Source: an uncultured Pelagibacteraceae bacterium (GTDB lineage: Bacteria > Pseudomonadota > Alphaproteobacteria > Pelagibacterales > Pelagibacteraceae). Taken from it: a stretch of DNA of 64,000 nucleotides. The notes beneath the pieces were generated by a model, which had not been told where the DNA came from, did not search any database, and worked only from the letters and a program-made list of their open reading frames with translations. Positions 26,994-37,089 of this stretch are shown here, piece by piece (position 1 is the first letter of the stretch; every line of letters begins with the position of its first letter). Location: NCBI GenBank assembly GCA_902619835.1, contig CACNFS010000004.1, positions 1 through 64,000 of the forward strand, written 5' to 3'. A program made the position numbers and the translations under genes.

Positions 26994-28594
26994 GTAAAGA
27001 GAAAATATATATATTTGATACTACTTTAAGAGACGGAGCTCAGACGGAAGGTGTTGATTTCTCAATTGAAGATAAAAATAAAATAGCAAAAGTTTTATCA
27101 GACATAGGTGTTGATTATGTAGAGGGAGGATGGCCTGGGGCAAATCCTGTTGATACAAAATTTTTTTCTAGTCCACCCAAAATGCAACAAACTTTATTTA
27201 CTGCATTCGGCATGACCAAAAAAACTGGTCGAAGTGCAGACAACGATCCCGGTTTAGCCTCTTTAATGAATGCGAATACACCAGCAGTTTGTGTAGTAGG
27301 AAAATCTTGGGATTTTCATGTAAAAGTTGCTTTAGGAATTCAAAAAGAGGAAAATTTAGAAAACATCAAAGAAACAGCAAAACATTTTGTTAAAAACAAG
27401 AAAGAATTTTTGTTTGATGCAGAACATTTTTTTGATGGTTATAAGGCTAACCCAGAATATGCAATTGACTGCTTAAAGCAAGCCTACGATAATGGTGCTA
27501 GATGGGTTGTATTATGTGATACTAATGGTGGAACACTACCAAATGAGGTTAGAGAAATTGTTACAAAAGTTTCAAAAATAATACCTGGAAACAATCTTGG
27601 AATTCATGCGCATAACGATACAGAAAATGCTGTGGCTAATTCTTTAGCTGCAGTTGAAAGCGGTGTGAGACATATTCAAGGAACTATTAATGGTTTAGGT
27701 GAGAGATGTGGCAATGCAAATTTGATGTCAATTATTCCTAACTTATGTTTAAAAAAATCTTTTAGCGATAAGTATGAAATAAATATTAAAAAAGATAAAC
27801 TTTCTTCATTAACCGAGTGTTCAAGATTGTTAGATGAAATACTAAATAGAAAACCTAATAAAAATATGGCTTATGTTGGTGCCTCAGCCTTTTCTCACAA
27901 GGGAGGTCTTCACGTTTCAGCAGTGAAGAAAGATCCAAAAACTTACGAACATATTGATCCAAAAACAATCGGGAATCATAGAAATATTATTGTTTCAAAT
28001 CAAGCTGGTCGATCAAATATTTTATCAAGACTAGAACAATACGGAGTTAAAATTGATTCTAAAGATCCAAAAATCCAAAAAATTTTGGATGAGGTAAAAG
28101 ATAGAGAATTTAGTGGTTATTCGTATGATGGAGCTGATGCTTCATTTGAATTATTAGCTAATAGATTATTAGGTAAAGTTCCTGAATATTTAAAAGTAAA
28201 AAGTTACGATGTGAATGTTTCAAAATTTGACAAAATACAAACAAAAGCAAGCGTAGTTTTCTTGATAGATGGAAAAGAAATTGAGTGTCATGGCGAAGGA
28301 AATGGACCTGTAAATGCATTGGATAATGCGATCAGATCTGATTTTAAAAAAGTAACAAAATACTATAATTTTTTTTCAGATTTAAAGTTACTTGATTATA
28401 AAGTTAGAATTCTGAATACAGGCACTGAAGCAACAACTAGAGTTTTAATAGAAAGTACTGATAAAACAGGTGTGAGTTGGTTTACAGTTGGTGTATCTCC
28501 AAATATAATTGAAGCTTCATTTAAAGCATTAATTGATAGCTTAGATTATAAACTTTATAAAGAAAAAGCTCCTGCTAATTTAAATGAGCAGTAA
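26990..28594 (+). CDS. cimA: (R)-citramalate synthase
   Basis: Condenses pyruvate and acetyl-CoA to citramalate, a threonine-independent route to 2-oxobutyrate and isoleucine. The 534 residues begin with the TIM-barrel signature DTTLRDGAQTEGVDFSIEDK. A metal-binding HAHNDTENAVAN and the helical GASAFSHKGGLHVSAV linker follow, then a C-terminal LeuA-type allosteric domain. The GAQTEGV form and length fit CimA (LeuA-like group 3) rather than isopropylmalate synthase. It overlaps cysS and the trmJ-like gene (11 bp). Confidence 0.9.
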   Translation: MSKEKIYIFDTTLRDGAQTEGVDFSIEDKNKIAKVLSDIGVDYVEGGWPGANPVDTKFFSSPPKMQQTLFTAFGMTKKTGRSADNDPGLASLMNANTPAVCVVGKSWDFHVKVALGIQKEENLENIKETAKHFVKNKKEFLFDAEHFFDGYKANPEYAIDCLKQAYDNGARWVVLCDTNGGTLPNEVREIVTKVSKIIPGNNLGIHAHNDTENAVANSLAAVESGVRHIQGTINGLGERCGNANLMSIIPNLCLKKSFSDKYEINIKKDKLSSLTECSRLLDEILNRKPNKNMAYVGASAFSHKGGLHVSAVKKDPKTYEHIDPKTIGNHRNIIVSNQAGRSNILSRLEQYGVKIDSKDPKIQKILDEVKDREFSGYSYDGADASFELLANRLLGKVPEYLKVKSYDVNVSKFDKIQTKASVVFLIDGKEIECHGEGNGPVNALDNAIRSDFKKVTKYYNFFSDLKLLDYKVRILNTGTEATTRVLIESTDKTGVSWFTVGVSPNIIEASFKALIDSLDYKLYKEKAPANLNEQ

Positions 28595-29294
28595 ATTTGG
28601 TTTCATTCTAGTAAAACCGCAACTAGGTGAAAACATAGGTGCGTGTGCCAGAGCAATGAAAAATTTTGGTTTCTCAAAACTTCACATTGTAGAGCCTGAA
28701 ATTAATTTTCCAAATCATAAAGCTAAAGCAACATCCGTAGGAGCGTATGATATTATAAATAAGGCGAAAGTATTTAATAATATTCAAGATGCAATAAAAC
28801 CTTTTAATTTGGTCGTATCTTTCAGCGCAAGACGCAGAGACATAAATAAAAAAAATATTTCACTTAAAGAATTGAAAAAAATAATTAAAAGAAGAAATCT
28901 TAACTTGGGTTTAATGTTCGGTCCCGAAGCATCTGGTTTATCAAATAAAGATTTGTCATTTTCTAATTATATTTTACAAATTCCAACCTCACCTAAATTT
29001 AAATCTTTAAACTTATCGCATTCTTTAACTGTTATTTGTTACGAGATCTTTAAATCACTTAATGATAAAAAAATTAAAAATAATGAACTGAATTTAAAAG
29101 TTTCATCTAAATCAAAAATATCTTCTTTATTAGCTCATTTAATAAGCCTTTTAGAAAAAAAAGACTTTTTTATCCCTAAAGAGAAAAGGCACTCAATGAT
29201 ATTAAATATAAATAATTTAATTTATAGATTAGAACCAAACGATAAAGAATTAAGGATTTTAGCTAGTATTATAAGCACATTAAGTAAAAAATAA
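28584..29294 (+). CDS. trmJ: SpoU-type tRNA/rRNA 2'-O-methyltransferase (TrmJ-like)
   Basis: A knotted SPOUT methyltransferase of 236 residues. The SpoU motifs are visible: LVKPQLGENIGACARAMKNF (motif 1), FGPEASGLSNKDL (motif 2) and LNLSHSLTVICYE (motif 3). The N-terminal catalytic domain plus about 70 C-terminal residues fit TrmJ, which methylates ribose 32 of tRNA; TrmL or an rRNA target cannot be excluded. It is the last gene of the plus-strand run before the rpsD promoter. Confidence 0.82.
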   Translation: MSSKFGFILVKPQLGENIGACARAMKNFGFSKLHIVEPEINFPNHKAKATSVGAYDIINKAKVFNNIQDAIKPFNLVVSFSARRRDINKKNISLKELKKIIKRRNLNLGLMFGPEASGLSNKDLSFSNYILQIPTSPKFKSLNLSHSLTVICYEIFKSLNDKKIKNNELNLKVSSKSKISSLLAHLISLLEKKDFFIPKEKRHSMILNINNLIYRLEPNDKELRILASIISTLSKK

Positions 29295-29307
29295 CATTAA
29301 AGCTTAA

Positions 29308-29335
29308 TTGACAAATCATTAGTAAAGCTTATAAA
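29308..29335 (+). promoter_or_regulatory. strong sigma-70-type promoter of rpsD
   Basis: A perfect -35 TTGACA at 29308-29313, a 16-bp spacer and a -10 TATAAA at 29330-29335. Transcription would start near 29342, leaving about 10 nt before the rpsD ATG and no visible Shine-Dalgarno site. The 9-mer TAAAGCTTA occurs twice here (29298 and 29323). Confidence 0.7.
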
Positions 29336-29351
29336 AACACAATTATTTAAT

Positions 29352-29969
29352 ATGACTAAAAGACTTAAATCAAAACACAAAGTAGATAGAAGGCTCAAAG
29401 CAAATCTTTGGGGCAGGCCTAAAAGTCCCTTTAACTCAAGAGCGTACCCCCCAGGTCAACATGGCCAAAATAAAAAAGGCAAGCCTACTGATTTTGGCGT
29501 ACAGCTTCAGGCTAAACAAAAATTAAAAGCTTACTATGGAAATATAAACGAAAGACAATTTAGAAATATTTACAGAAAAGCGTTATCTAAAAAAGGTGAT
29601 ACAACTGAAAATTTAATTGCTTTATTGGAAAGTAGATTAGACACTGTTATTTACAGAGCAAAATTTGCACCAACAGTATTTTCAGCTAGACAAATGATTA
29701 ATCATGGTCATATAAAAGTAAATAAAAAAAGAGTAAACATTTCAAGTTATATTGTTAAAAATTCTGATCTAATCGAAGTTAGAGAAAAATCAAAAAAAAT
29801 TGCTATTATAGACGTCTCTCTCCAAAGTAAAGAAAGAGACGTTCCTGAATACATTGAGTTGGATGATAAAAATAAAACTGCAAAGTTAGTGAGAACTCCA
29901 AAGTTTTCTGAAGTTCCTTACCCGGTTATTATGGAACCAAATTTAGTTATTGAATATTACTCTAGATAA
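29352..29969 (+). CDS. rpsD: 30S ribosomal protein S4
   Basis: Primary 16S rRNA binding protein of the small subunit. The 205 residues show the N-terminal basic region with [12 protein letters not shown] and the S4 RNA-binding domain [30 protein letters not shown]. Here it stands alone rather than in the alpha operon with rpoA and S11/S13, with its own strong promoter and an apparently very short leader. Confidence 0.97.
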   Translation: MTKRLKSKHKVDRRLKANLWGRPKSPFNSRAYPPGQHGQNKKGKPTDFGVQLQAKQKLKAYYGNINERQFRNIYRKALSKKGDTTENLIALLESRLDTVIYRAKFAPTVFSARQMINHGHIKVNKKRVNISSYIVKNSDLIEVREKSKKIAIIDVSLQSKERDVPEYIELDDKNKTAKLVRTPKFSEVPYPVIMEPNLVIEYYSR

Positions 29970-29975
29970 AACACC

Positions 29976-30593
29976 TTGATCGAAAGAACATCACTTAAAG
30001 ATATAAATAGTATTTTAGAAAAAAATAGAAATTGGAATATCCTAGATATTGGATGCGGCTATACAGCTAATGAATATGCAAATTGTGTAGCAGATGTTCA
30101 AGATTTTTCAAATCATTATAATGATAGAAAATTTGTAAAAATTTCCAACAAGAATCTTCCCTTTAAAGATAATGAATTTGATTTTGTAATTGCCAGCCAT
30201 GTCATTGAACACGTTGAAGATTTTCAATTTTTTATAAAAGAATTGGAAAGAATATCTAAACAAGGTTATATAGAACTTCCCACAAGATTAGGAGACAATT
30301 TAGTTTTTGAAAATACTAATGACCACATTTGGTGGTTTACATTTAGTGATGTCGAAAAAAAACTTTTAGCAAGCAAACGAAATCAAACCCTCGAAGCCTT
30401 TTTATCTGTTAGTTCTGGAAAGAAAATGACAGAATATTTTAGAGAAAGTCTTGTTATTGAACTTTTTTGGAAAGATAAAATAGACTATAGACTTGATGAA
30501 AAAATAAATAATAAACATTTTAAGAAATTGGGTTTTTTAAAAATATTTAAAAAATATGTTAGTAAAAGAATTCGAAAATTAATTTCCCGTTAA
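29976..30593 (+). CDS. class I SAM-dependent methyltransferase, unknown substrate
   Basis: A 205-residue Methyltransf_11-like protein. The SAM-binding motif I is ILDIGCGYTANEY (about 22-34), followed by the acidic VADVQDF, and motif IV/post-I is VIASHVIEHVEDF (about 69-81). The C-terminal third (FFRESL..LFWKDKIDYRLDE-type, Lys-rich end) is not recognised. It begins at a TTG 6 bp after rpsD and would be co-transcribed with it. The substrate may be a small molecule, lipid or protein. It abuts convergent grxD with no gap. Confidence 0.75.
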   Translation: MIERTSLKDINSILEKNRNWNILDIGCGYTANEYANCVADVQDFSNHYNDRKFVKISNKNLPFKDNEFDFVIASHVIEHVEDFQFFIKELERISKQGYIELPTRLGDNLVFENTNDHIWWFTFSDVEKKLLASKRNQTLEAFLSVSSGKKMTEYFRESLVIELFWKDKIDYRLDEKINNKHFKKLGFLKIFKKYVSKRIRKLISR

Positions 30594-30914
30594 TTATTTA
30601 ATAAGATTTTTTTCCAAAAATTTCTTTTTTAACTCTCCAGACTCAAAAAGTTCTTTAACAATATCACAACCCCCTATAAATTCTCCTTTTACATAAAGTT
30701 GAGGGATAGTAGGCCAATCACTAAAATCTTTTATACCTTGCCTAAGAGTTTCATCCTCAAGAACATTTACTCCTTTAAAATCTATTTTTAAATGTTTTAG
30801 TATATTCGAAACAGCCATAGAAAAACCACACTGAGGTGAGTCAGGTGAACCTTTCATAAATAAGCAAACTTCATTTGAGCTTATCAAACTTGATATTTTT
30901 TCTTTAATATCCAT
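30594..30914 (-). CDS. grxD: monothiol CGFS glutaredoxin (Grx4 type)
   Basis: A 106-residue glutaredoxin with the monothiol active site in SPQCGFSM (Cys near 28), the glutathione-binding [16 protein letters not shown] and GGCDIV. CGFS glutaredoxins carry or deliver [2Fe-2S] clusters, often as heterodimers with BolA. It overlaps bolA by 1 bp at its start, so the partners are made together. It is the last gene of the sfsA-to-grxD operon. Confidence 0.95.
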   Translation of the reverse strand: MDIKEKISSLISSNEVCLFMKGSPDSPQCGFSMAVSNILKHLKIDFKGVNVLEDETLRQGIKDFSDWPTIPQLYVKGEFIGGCDIVKELFESGELKKKFLEKNLIK

Positions 30915-31144
30915 TATTTACCCTCAGTTGTAATTGATAAAGCATGAAGCTCATTTCCCATTTTACCTTTAAGAGATTTGTAAACAAGTTTGTGCTGTTC
31001 AATTTTATTAAGATTGTTAAATAGTTTTGATTTAATTTTTGCTGAGTAGTGGTTGTTGTCTCCCATAAGATCTTTGATTTCAACTGTTGCGTCAGGTATT
31101 GACTCAATTATTAATTTTTTTATTTCTTCTAATGGTAAAGCCAT
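30914..31144 (-). CDS. bolA: BolA family protein
   Basis: A 76-residue BolA/YrbA-type protein. The fold core includes [19 protein letters not shown] and the conserved [21 protein letters not shown] with a cluster ligand His. BolA proteins pair with CGFS glutaredoxins in iron-sulfur trafficking or iron sensing. TAATG overlaps of 1 bp join it to purL upstream and grxD downstream. Confidence 0.93.
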   Translation of the reverse strand: MALPLEEIKKLIIESIPDATVEIKDLMGDNNHYSAKIKSKLFNNLNKIEQHKLVYKSLKGKMGNELHALSITTEGK

Positions 31145-33324
31145 TAAAAATCATTATACCATTGATTATTAATTTTAAATAGGTCATTTGTGTTAATTTT
31201 AAATTCCCCCTCTATCTCGAAATATTTATTTTGCGTTAAACCAATATTTTCATAATAAATATTGTTAGTTATGAGCATCTTTTCAACATTTTTTACTTTT
31301 TCGCTATCTACTTCTAAAATATATCTGCCTTGATCTTCACCAAATAGATACTCCAATATATTCCGTAATTTTTTTGGTTTAGAAATATTTATACCAATTC
31401 CAGAACCAATTGACATCTCGCATAGAGCTAAAATTAGACCTCCATTAGAAATATCGTGAACTGAATTAAGCAGGTTTTTTTCAAATAACTTTAAAATTAT
31501 TTCCCCATTATTTTTCTCATTAGCAAGATTTACTTCCGGAGGTCTGCCTTCATTAATTGAGTAATTTTCTCTTAAAAAACAGCTTTGTCCTAAATGACCG
31601 AAAGTTTTTCCAACTAGAATTATATTACTCTTAATTTTTTTAAAATTATGACCTAGAGGTTTAGATACATTTTTAATCAAACCTACGCCACCAATAACAG
31701 GAGTTGGGTAAATATTTTTATTATTAGTACCGTTGTAAAAAGATACATTTCCAGATACCACTGGATAGTTTAAATATTCACAAGCTTCTTTAATACCTAT
31801 TAAACATTCTGCAAATTCTCCCATTACCTCTTTATTTTCTGGATTTCCAAAATTTAAACAATTGGTAATCGCTAGGGGTTTTGCACCAACTGCAATTAAG
31901 TTTCTCCAGTTTTCACATACAATCTGTTTGCCGCCTGTTATAGGGTGTGATTTGCAATAGTTTGCAGAGGAGTCAACCGATACTGCAATAGCTTTGTCTT
32001 TATTATGTATTCTTATAATAGCCGCATCCGATCCTGACCGTTGAATAGTATCACACATAACCATTTGATCATATTGATTAGTAATCCAACTTTTATTAGA
32101 GTGATTTGGAGAGGATAAAATTTTTACTAACGCATCTTCAACTTTAATTTTTTTTAATTTTTTTAAATCTACTTTATATTGTGTTGGTTTTTTTTTAACC
32201 CATTCTCTGTTATAGACTGGAGCTTTAGATGCCAAAGCATCTATTGGTATTTTTCCAACTACTTCTTTATTAAATTTTAATGTAAGGTTTTTATCATTAT
32301 TAGTTTTTCCAATTATTACAAAATCTAAATCCCACTTTTGAAATATTTTTTTTGCATATTCTTCCTTGCCATCTTCCAATATAATTAGCATTCTTTCTTG
32401 ACTCTCAGACAACATCATTTCATAAGGAGTCATATTTTCCTCTCTACATGGAATTTTATCTAATTCTAACTCTATGCCTAAAGAACCTTTTGATGCCATT
32501 TCAACACTAGAAGATGTTAAACCTGCTGCACCCATATCTTGAATAGCAATTATAGAATCGTCTTTCATTAATTCTAGACAAGCCTCTAACAATAATTTTT
32601 CTGTGAAGGGATCACCAACTTGAACAGTAGGTTTTTTTTCTTCAGATTTTTCATCAAATTCAGCTGATGCCATTGAAGCACCATGAATTCCATCTCTACC
32701 AGTTTTCGAACCCACGTATACGACAGTTTTGTCCAAACCTTTTGCTTTAGAATAAAATATTTTATTTTTTTTTGCATGGCCTACAGCCATTGCATTTACT
32801 AATATGTTCTCGTTATATGTTTCATCAAATTTTGTTTCTCCTGCTACTGTAGGTATGCCAATACAATTACCATAACCACCAATGCCAGAAACAACTCCAT
32901 TAAGTAAACTTTTAGTTTTTGGATGTTTAGGTGATCCAAAATGAATTGAATTAAGCAGCGCTATTGGTCTTGCACCCATTGTAAAGACATCTCTGAGAAT
33001 TCCACCAACACCAGTTGCGGCACCTTGGTAAGGCTCAATAAAAGATGGATGATTATGACTTTCTATCTTAAAAACAATTGCATCGTCATCGCCTATATCA
33101 ATTACACCAGCATTTTCTCCAGGGCCCTGTATTACTTGTCTGCCTTTAGTGGGAAGATTTTTAAGGTGTAATCTAGAGGATTTATAAGAACAATGTTCAT
33201 TCCACATCGCTGAAAAAATTCCTAATTCTAGAAAATTAGGTTCTCTCTTTAAGAGTTTTTTAATATTTTCATATTCATTTAATTTTAAACCATGATTTTC
33301 AATAATCTTATTTGTTATTTTCAT
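31144..33324 (-). CDS. purL: phosphoribosylformylglycinamidine synthase, PurL subunit
   Basis: ATP-dependent step four of purine synthesis, making FGAM from FGAR. The 726 residues are the small-PurL type that works with separate PurQ and PurS, both present here. Visible are [12 protein letters not shown] with the catalytic His, the ATP/Mg-site [21 protein letters not shown], and the GDPF and [12 protein letters not shown] segments. The second AIRS-like half contains the ending [15 protein letters not shown]. Confidence 0.96.
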   Translation of the reverse strand: MKITNKIIENHGLKLNEYENIKKLLKREPNFLELGIFSAMWNEHCSYKSSRLHLKNLPTKGRQVIQGPGENAGVIDIGDDDAIVFKIESHNHPSFIEPYQGAATGVGGILRDVFTMGARPIALLNSIHFGSPKHPKTKSLLNGVVSGIGGYGNCIGIPTVAGETKFDETYNENILVNAMAVGHAKKNKIFYSKAKGLDKTVVYVGSKTGRDGIHGASMASAEFDEKSEEKKPTVQVGDPFTEKLLLEACLELMKDDSIIAIQDMGAAGLTSSSVEMASKGSLGIELELDKIPCREENMTPYEMMLSESQERMLIILEDGKEEYAKKIFQKWDLDFVIIGKTNNDKNLTLKFNKEVVGKIPIDALASKAPVYNREWVKKKPTQYKVDLKKLKKIKVEDALVKILSSPNHSNKSWITNQYDQMVMCDTIQRSGSDAAIIRIHNKDKAIAVSVDSSANYCKSHPITGGKQIVCENWRNLIAVGAKPLAITNCLNFGNPENKEVMGEFAECLIGIKEACEYLNYPVVSGNVSFYNGTNNKNIYPTPVIGGVGLIKNVSKPLGHNFKKIKSNIILVGKTFGHLGQSCFLRENYSINEGRPPEVNLANEKNNGEIILKLFEKNLLNSVHDISNGGLILALCEMSIGSGIGINISKPKKLRNILEYLFGEDQGRYILEVDSEKVKNVEKMLITNNIYYENIGLTQNKYFEIEGEFKINTNDLFKINNQWYNDF

Positions 33325-33327
33325 TTT

Positions 33328-34005
33328 TTACTTAAGTAAGCTTGAAAAAAGATTTATTCCATCATCGTTAGAAACTAATTTATCAATCATTCTTTCAGGA
33401 TGAGGCATCATACCTAATATATTTTTTTTTGAGTTATAAATTCCAGCAATATTATTCAGTGCTCCATTTGGATTTGACTGGGTGTTGATATTACCTTTTT
33501 CGTCACAATACTTAAACGCAATAAGATTTTTTTCTCTCATCTCATCAAGATGTTTTGCATTAGTAAAATAATTACCCTCATTATGTGCAATATTAATTCT
33601 TAGAATTTGATTTTTTTTATATTTAGATGTAAATTTTGTTTCATTATTGAGCACTTTTATATTCACATCTTTATTGATAAATCTTAAATTTTTGTTTCTT
33701 AACAAGGTCCCTTTAAGCAAACCAGTTTCAGTAAGTATTTGAAAGCCATTACAAATACCCAAAATTAAACATCCAGAATTAGCTGCCTTTATAACCTCAT
33801 TAATTATTGAGGACTTTCCGGCAATAGCTCCTGATCGTAAGTAGTCTCCATAGGAAAATCCACCAGGAATTATTATTAAGTCTGATTTGGGTAATTCAGT
33901 CTCTTTGTGCCATACCATTTGGTTTTTAAACTGCATTTTTTCTAAAGCTACAGCTATATCTCTATCACAGTTAGAACCAGGAAATACTATTACTGATGAT
34001 TTCAT
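33328..34005 (-). CDS. purQ: phosphoribosylformylglycinamidine synthase, PurQ subunit
   Basis: The class I glutaminase that feeds ammonia to PurL. The 225 residues have IIPGGFSYGDYLRSGAIA, the nucleophile Cys in LGICNGFQ (about residue 85) and the His/Glu pair in MPHPERM near the C-terminus. It overlaps purS by 4 bp and precedes purL by 3 bp. Confidence 0.95.
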   Translation of the reverse strand: MKSSVIVFPGSNCDRDIAVALEKMQFKNQMVWHKETELPKSDLIIIPGGFSYGDYLRSGAIAGKSSIINEVIKAANSGCLILGICNGFQILTETGLLKGTLLRNKNLRFINKDVNIKVLNNETKFTSKYKKNQILRINIAHNEGNYFTNAKHLDEMREKNLIAFKYCDEKGNINTQSNPNGALNNIAGIYNSKKNILGMMPHPERMIDKLVSNDDGINLFSSLLK

Positions 34006-34244
34006 TTTGTTTTACTAATTTTAAAATCCTCTATAATTAAATTAGCTAAAAGTTTTTCACACATTTGTTTAACTGCATTTTTAGCTTTTTGTTCATCATT
34101 TTCATTTAATTCTATTTCAAAAAATTTTCCTTGACGAATATTTTTTAAGTTTAAGAAACCTAAATCTTTTAAAGTATTTTGAACTACTTTTCCTTGTGGA
34201 TCTAAAACATCTTTTTTAAGGATTACTGTTACAGAAAATTTCAA
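34002..34244 (-). CDS. purS: phosphoribosylformylglycinamidine synthase, PurS subunit
   Basis: An 80-residue protein that bridges PurL and PurQ. The pattern VILKKDVLDPQGKVVQNTLK and the later GKFFEIEL are typical of PurS. Its presence confirms the three-part FGAM synthase. It is spaced 1 bp from purC and overlaps purQ by 4 bp. Confidence 0.93.
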   Translation of the reverse strand: MKFSVTVILKKDVLDPQGKVVQNTLKDLGFLNLKNIRQGKFFEIELNENDEQKAKNAVKQMCEKLLANLIIEDFKISKTK

Positions 34245-34245
34245 T

Positions 34246-35037
34246 TTATTTTTTTTTGAATTTTATTGGTATTGTTTTTCCAAAATTTACTTCACTAATA
34301 TTAGTTTCCTCTGGCATTATTCCCAATCTTTTTGCCACTTCTTGATAGGCTTGAACAATATTTCCTAAATCTTTTCTGAATCTATCCTTATCTAATTTTT
34401 TTTCTGTTTTTGCATCCCACAATCTACATGTATCAGGACTGATCTCATCAGCTAAAACTATTTCACTTTTTTCGGTATCTTTATTCCAAGCTTTTCCATA
34501 CTCAATTTTAAAATCTACAAGCTTAATTCCTACTGCTCTAAACATTCCTGTAAGTAAATCATTGATTCTTAAAGATGTTTTATCAATAATTTCCAATTCA
34601 TTTTTTGTAGCCCAACCAAAAGAATAAATATGTTCCTTAGAAATTAAAGGATCATTTAATTCATCTTTCTTATAACAATATTCAAGTAAAGGATTTTCTA
34701 AAATTGTCCCTTCAGAAATTCCTAATCTTTTTGTCAAAGATCCTGTAGCAATATTTCTTACTATAAATTCAATCGGAAATATCTCAGCTTTTCTAATCAA
34801 TTGCTCTCTCATATTTAGTCTTCTGATCAAATGAGTTTTAATTCCACATTGAGATAAATTAGTGTATATAAATTCTGATATTCTGTTATTTAAAACACCT
34901 TTGCCTTCAACATTTGCTTTCTTCAAGTTATTAAAAGCAGTAGCATCGTCTTTAAAGTGTTGAATAACTAAGTTTTTATCTTTAGTTTCATAAATTATTT
35001 TTGCTTTGCCCTCATATAATTTACTACCTTTATTCAT
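34246..35037 (-). CDS. purC: SAICAR synthetase
   Basis: Phosphoribosylaminoimidazole-succinocarboxamide synthase; ligates aspartate to CAIR. The 263 residues start with KLYEGKAKIIYETKD and include FIVRNIATGSLTKRLG, LVDFKIEYG and the SAICAR signature LADEISPDTCRLWD. It lies between purB (4 bp) and purS (1 bp). Confidence 0.96.
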   Translation of the reverse strand: MNKGSKLYEGKAKIIYETKDKNLVIQHFKDDATAFNNLKKANVEGKGVLNNRISEFIYTNLSQCGIKTHLIRRLNMREQLIRKAEIFPIEFIVRNIATGSLTKRLGISEGTILENPLLEYCYKKDELNDPLISKEHIYSFGWATKNELEIIDKTSLRINDLLTGMFRAVGIKLVDFKIEYGKAWNKDTEKSEIVLADEISPDTCRLWDAKTEKKLDKDRFRKDLGNIVQAYQEVAKRLGIMPEETNISEVNFGKTIPIKFKKK

Positions 35038-35041
35038 GTGA

Positions 35042-36340
35042 TTACTTTCTTTTTAGACTACGAGTAAAAATTATATTAATTTTTTTTGTATGGTAACTAA
35101 AATCAAATAATTTTTTAAGTTTATTAACAGGTATTTTATTAGTTATTTTTTTATCCAAGATAATATTGTTAAAAAAAGAAGTGTTATTTTTCCATGCATT
35201 CATGGCATTTTTTTGAACAATTTTATATGCTGTCTCTCGCGTAAATCCTACATTAGTTAATTCTAATAAAACTCTCTGTGAAAAAAAAATTCCATTAGTA
35301 ATTTTCAAATTTTTTTTCATTTTATCTGGATAAATATTTAAATTTTTTACAAGATTGGATAATCTAACCAAAGCAAAATCTAGTGCGATGGTTGCATCTG
35401 GACCTATATTCCTCTCAACTGCTGAATGAGAAATGTCTCTTTCATGCCATAAGGCTACATTTTCCATAGATGGAGCAACATATGATCTAATTAGTCTTGC
35501 TAAACCAGTTAAGTTTTCACTAAGAATTGGATTTTTTTTGTGTGGCATTGCAGAAGATCCTTTTTGTTTTTTTCCAAAAAACTCCTCCACTTCAAGCACT
35601 TCAGTTCTTTGTAAGTGCCTGATCTCTATTGCAAATCTTTCAATTGAGCTTGAAATTATTCCCAGAGTAGAAAAAAATTGAGCATGTCTGTCTCTTGGGA
35701 TGATCTGAGTAGATATTGGCTCGACATTAAGTTTTAGTTTTTTTGCTACATAACTTTCAACTTTCGGATCAACATTAGCAAATGTTCCAACTGCACCAGA
35801 AATTGCACAAGTTGAAATTTCTTTAATTGAATTTTCTAATCTTTTTTTATTTCTTAAAAATTCTTGATAAAATGTAAGCATCTTTAGTCCGAAAGTAATG
35901 GGTTCAGCGTGAATACCATGACTTCTTCCTATACATACTGTATATTTATGTTTTATTGCTTGATGTTTAATCGATGATAGTAATTGGTCAATATCTTTTA
36001 ATAAAATTTCACCTGATTGTTTAAGTTGTAAATTAAAACACGTATCTAAAACATCTGAGGATGTCATCCCTTTGTGCAAATATCTTGCGTCTCTTCCAGC
36101 CTTCTCAGTAATTGAAGTCAAAAAAGCTATTACATCATGCTTAACTTTATTTTCAATTTGCAATATTCTTTTCACATTTATTTTTGCCTTAGATCTAACT
36201 TTTCTTGAGACACCTTTTGGAATAATTTTTAATTTTTCCATTGCCTCAGCCGCAGCCAGTTCAATCTCTAACCAAATAGAATACTTGTTTTTATCTTCCC
36301 AAATATTTTTAATTTCTTTTCTAGAATATCTTTCAATCAT
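35042..36340 (-). CDS. purB: adenylosuccinate lyase
   Basis: Removes fumarate from SAICAR and from adenylosuccinate. The 432 residues belong to the fumarase/aspartase superfamily. Visible are HKGMTSSDVLDT, RSHGIHAEP with the general acid His, and the flexible signature loop GSSAMPHKKNP with the catalytic Ser. It overlaps map by 4 bp. Confidence 0.95.
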   Translation of the reverse strand: MIERYSRKEIKNIWEDKNKYSIWLEIELAAAEAMEKLKIIPKGVSRKVRSKAKINVKRILQIENKVKHDVIAFLTSITEKAGRDARYLHKGMTSSDVLDTCFNLQLKQSGEILLKDIDQLLSSIKHQAIKHKYTVCIGRSHGIHAEPITFGLKMLTFYQEFLRNKKRLENSIKEISTCAISGAVGTFANVDPKVESYVAKKLKLNVEPISTQIIPRDRHAQFFSTLGIISSSIERFAIEIRHLQRTEVLEVEEFFGKKQKGSSAMPHKKNPILSENLTGLARLIRSYVAPSMENVALWHERDISHSAVERNIGPDATIALDFALVRLSNLVKNLNIYPDKMKKNLKITNGIFFSQRVLLELTNVGFTRETAYKIVQKNAMNAWKNNTSFFNNIILDKKITNKIPVNKLKKLFDFSYHTKKINIIFTRSLKRK

Positions 36341-37089
36341 TGATTCTTTGATAAAGTAAAAATTTCACAACCATCTTTAGTTACACCTATAGTATGTTCA
36401 AATTGTGCAGATAAGGACTTATCTTTCGTAACAGCTGTCCAGCCATCATTAAGAGTTTTTGTTTCATATTTTCCAAGATTTATCATAGGTTCAATAGTAA
36501 AAATCATTCCTGTCTTTATTTTTTCACCTGTTCCTTTTTTTCCGTAATGTAAAACATTAGGTTCTTTATGAAATGACTTACCAATACCATGACCACAAAA
36601 ATCCTGAACAACAGAAAATCCATCTGCTTCAACGTGATCTTGTATAGTTGCTCCAATATCTCCTAAATGAATGTCATCTTTAACTATCTTTATAGCTTTC
36701 ATCATAGCTTCGTAAGTTGAAATTACCAATTTTTTAGCTTTTACAGATACTTCTCCTATTTCAAATGTTCTACTTGTATCTCCATGCCATCCATCTTTTA
36801 AGGCAGTAACATCTACATTTACTATATCACCATCTTTTAAAATTTTTTCAGAAGGTATACCGTGACAAACTACGTGGTTTGTAGAGGTGCAACACGACTT
36901 AGGAAAGCCTCTGTAAAAAAGGGGAGCAGAATATGCACCATGATCATTTAGATAGTTGTAACATAATTTATCTATTTCAGCAGTGCTTATTCCTGGTTTA
37001 GCTATCTTTGCTACTTCATCTAACGCACCAGCAGCAATAGTTCCAGCTAATCTTGTTTTTTCAAAAGCTTCTTTATATTTATCAATCAT
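36337..37089 (-). CDS. map: type I methionine aminopeptidase
   Basis: Removes the initiator Met from nascent proteins. The 250 residues carry the pita-bread fold metal ligands in DIVNVDVTALKDGWHGDTSRTF (two Asp), the catalytic His in CGHGIGKSFHKEP, and the Glu ligands in FTIEPM and AQFEHTIGV. It starts directly after sfsA and overlaps purB by 4 bp. Confidence 0.96.
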   Translation of the reverse strand: MIDKYKEAFEKTRLAGTIAAGALDEVAKIAKPGISTAEIDKLCYNYLNDHGAYSAPLFYRGFPKSCCTSTNHVVCHGIPSEKILKDGDIVNVDVTALKDGWHGDTSRTFEIGEVSVKAKKLVISTYEAMMKAIKIVKDDIHLGDIGATIQDHVEADGFSVVQDFCGHGIGKSFHKEPNVLHYGKKGTGEKIKTGMIFTIEPMINLGKYETKTLNDGWTAVTKDKSLSAQFEHTIGVTKDGCEIFTLSKNQ

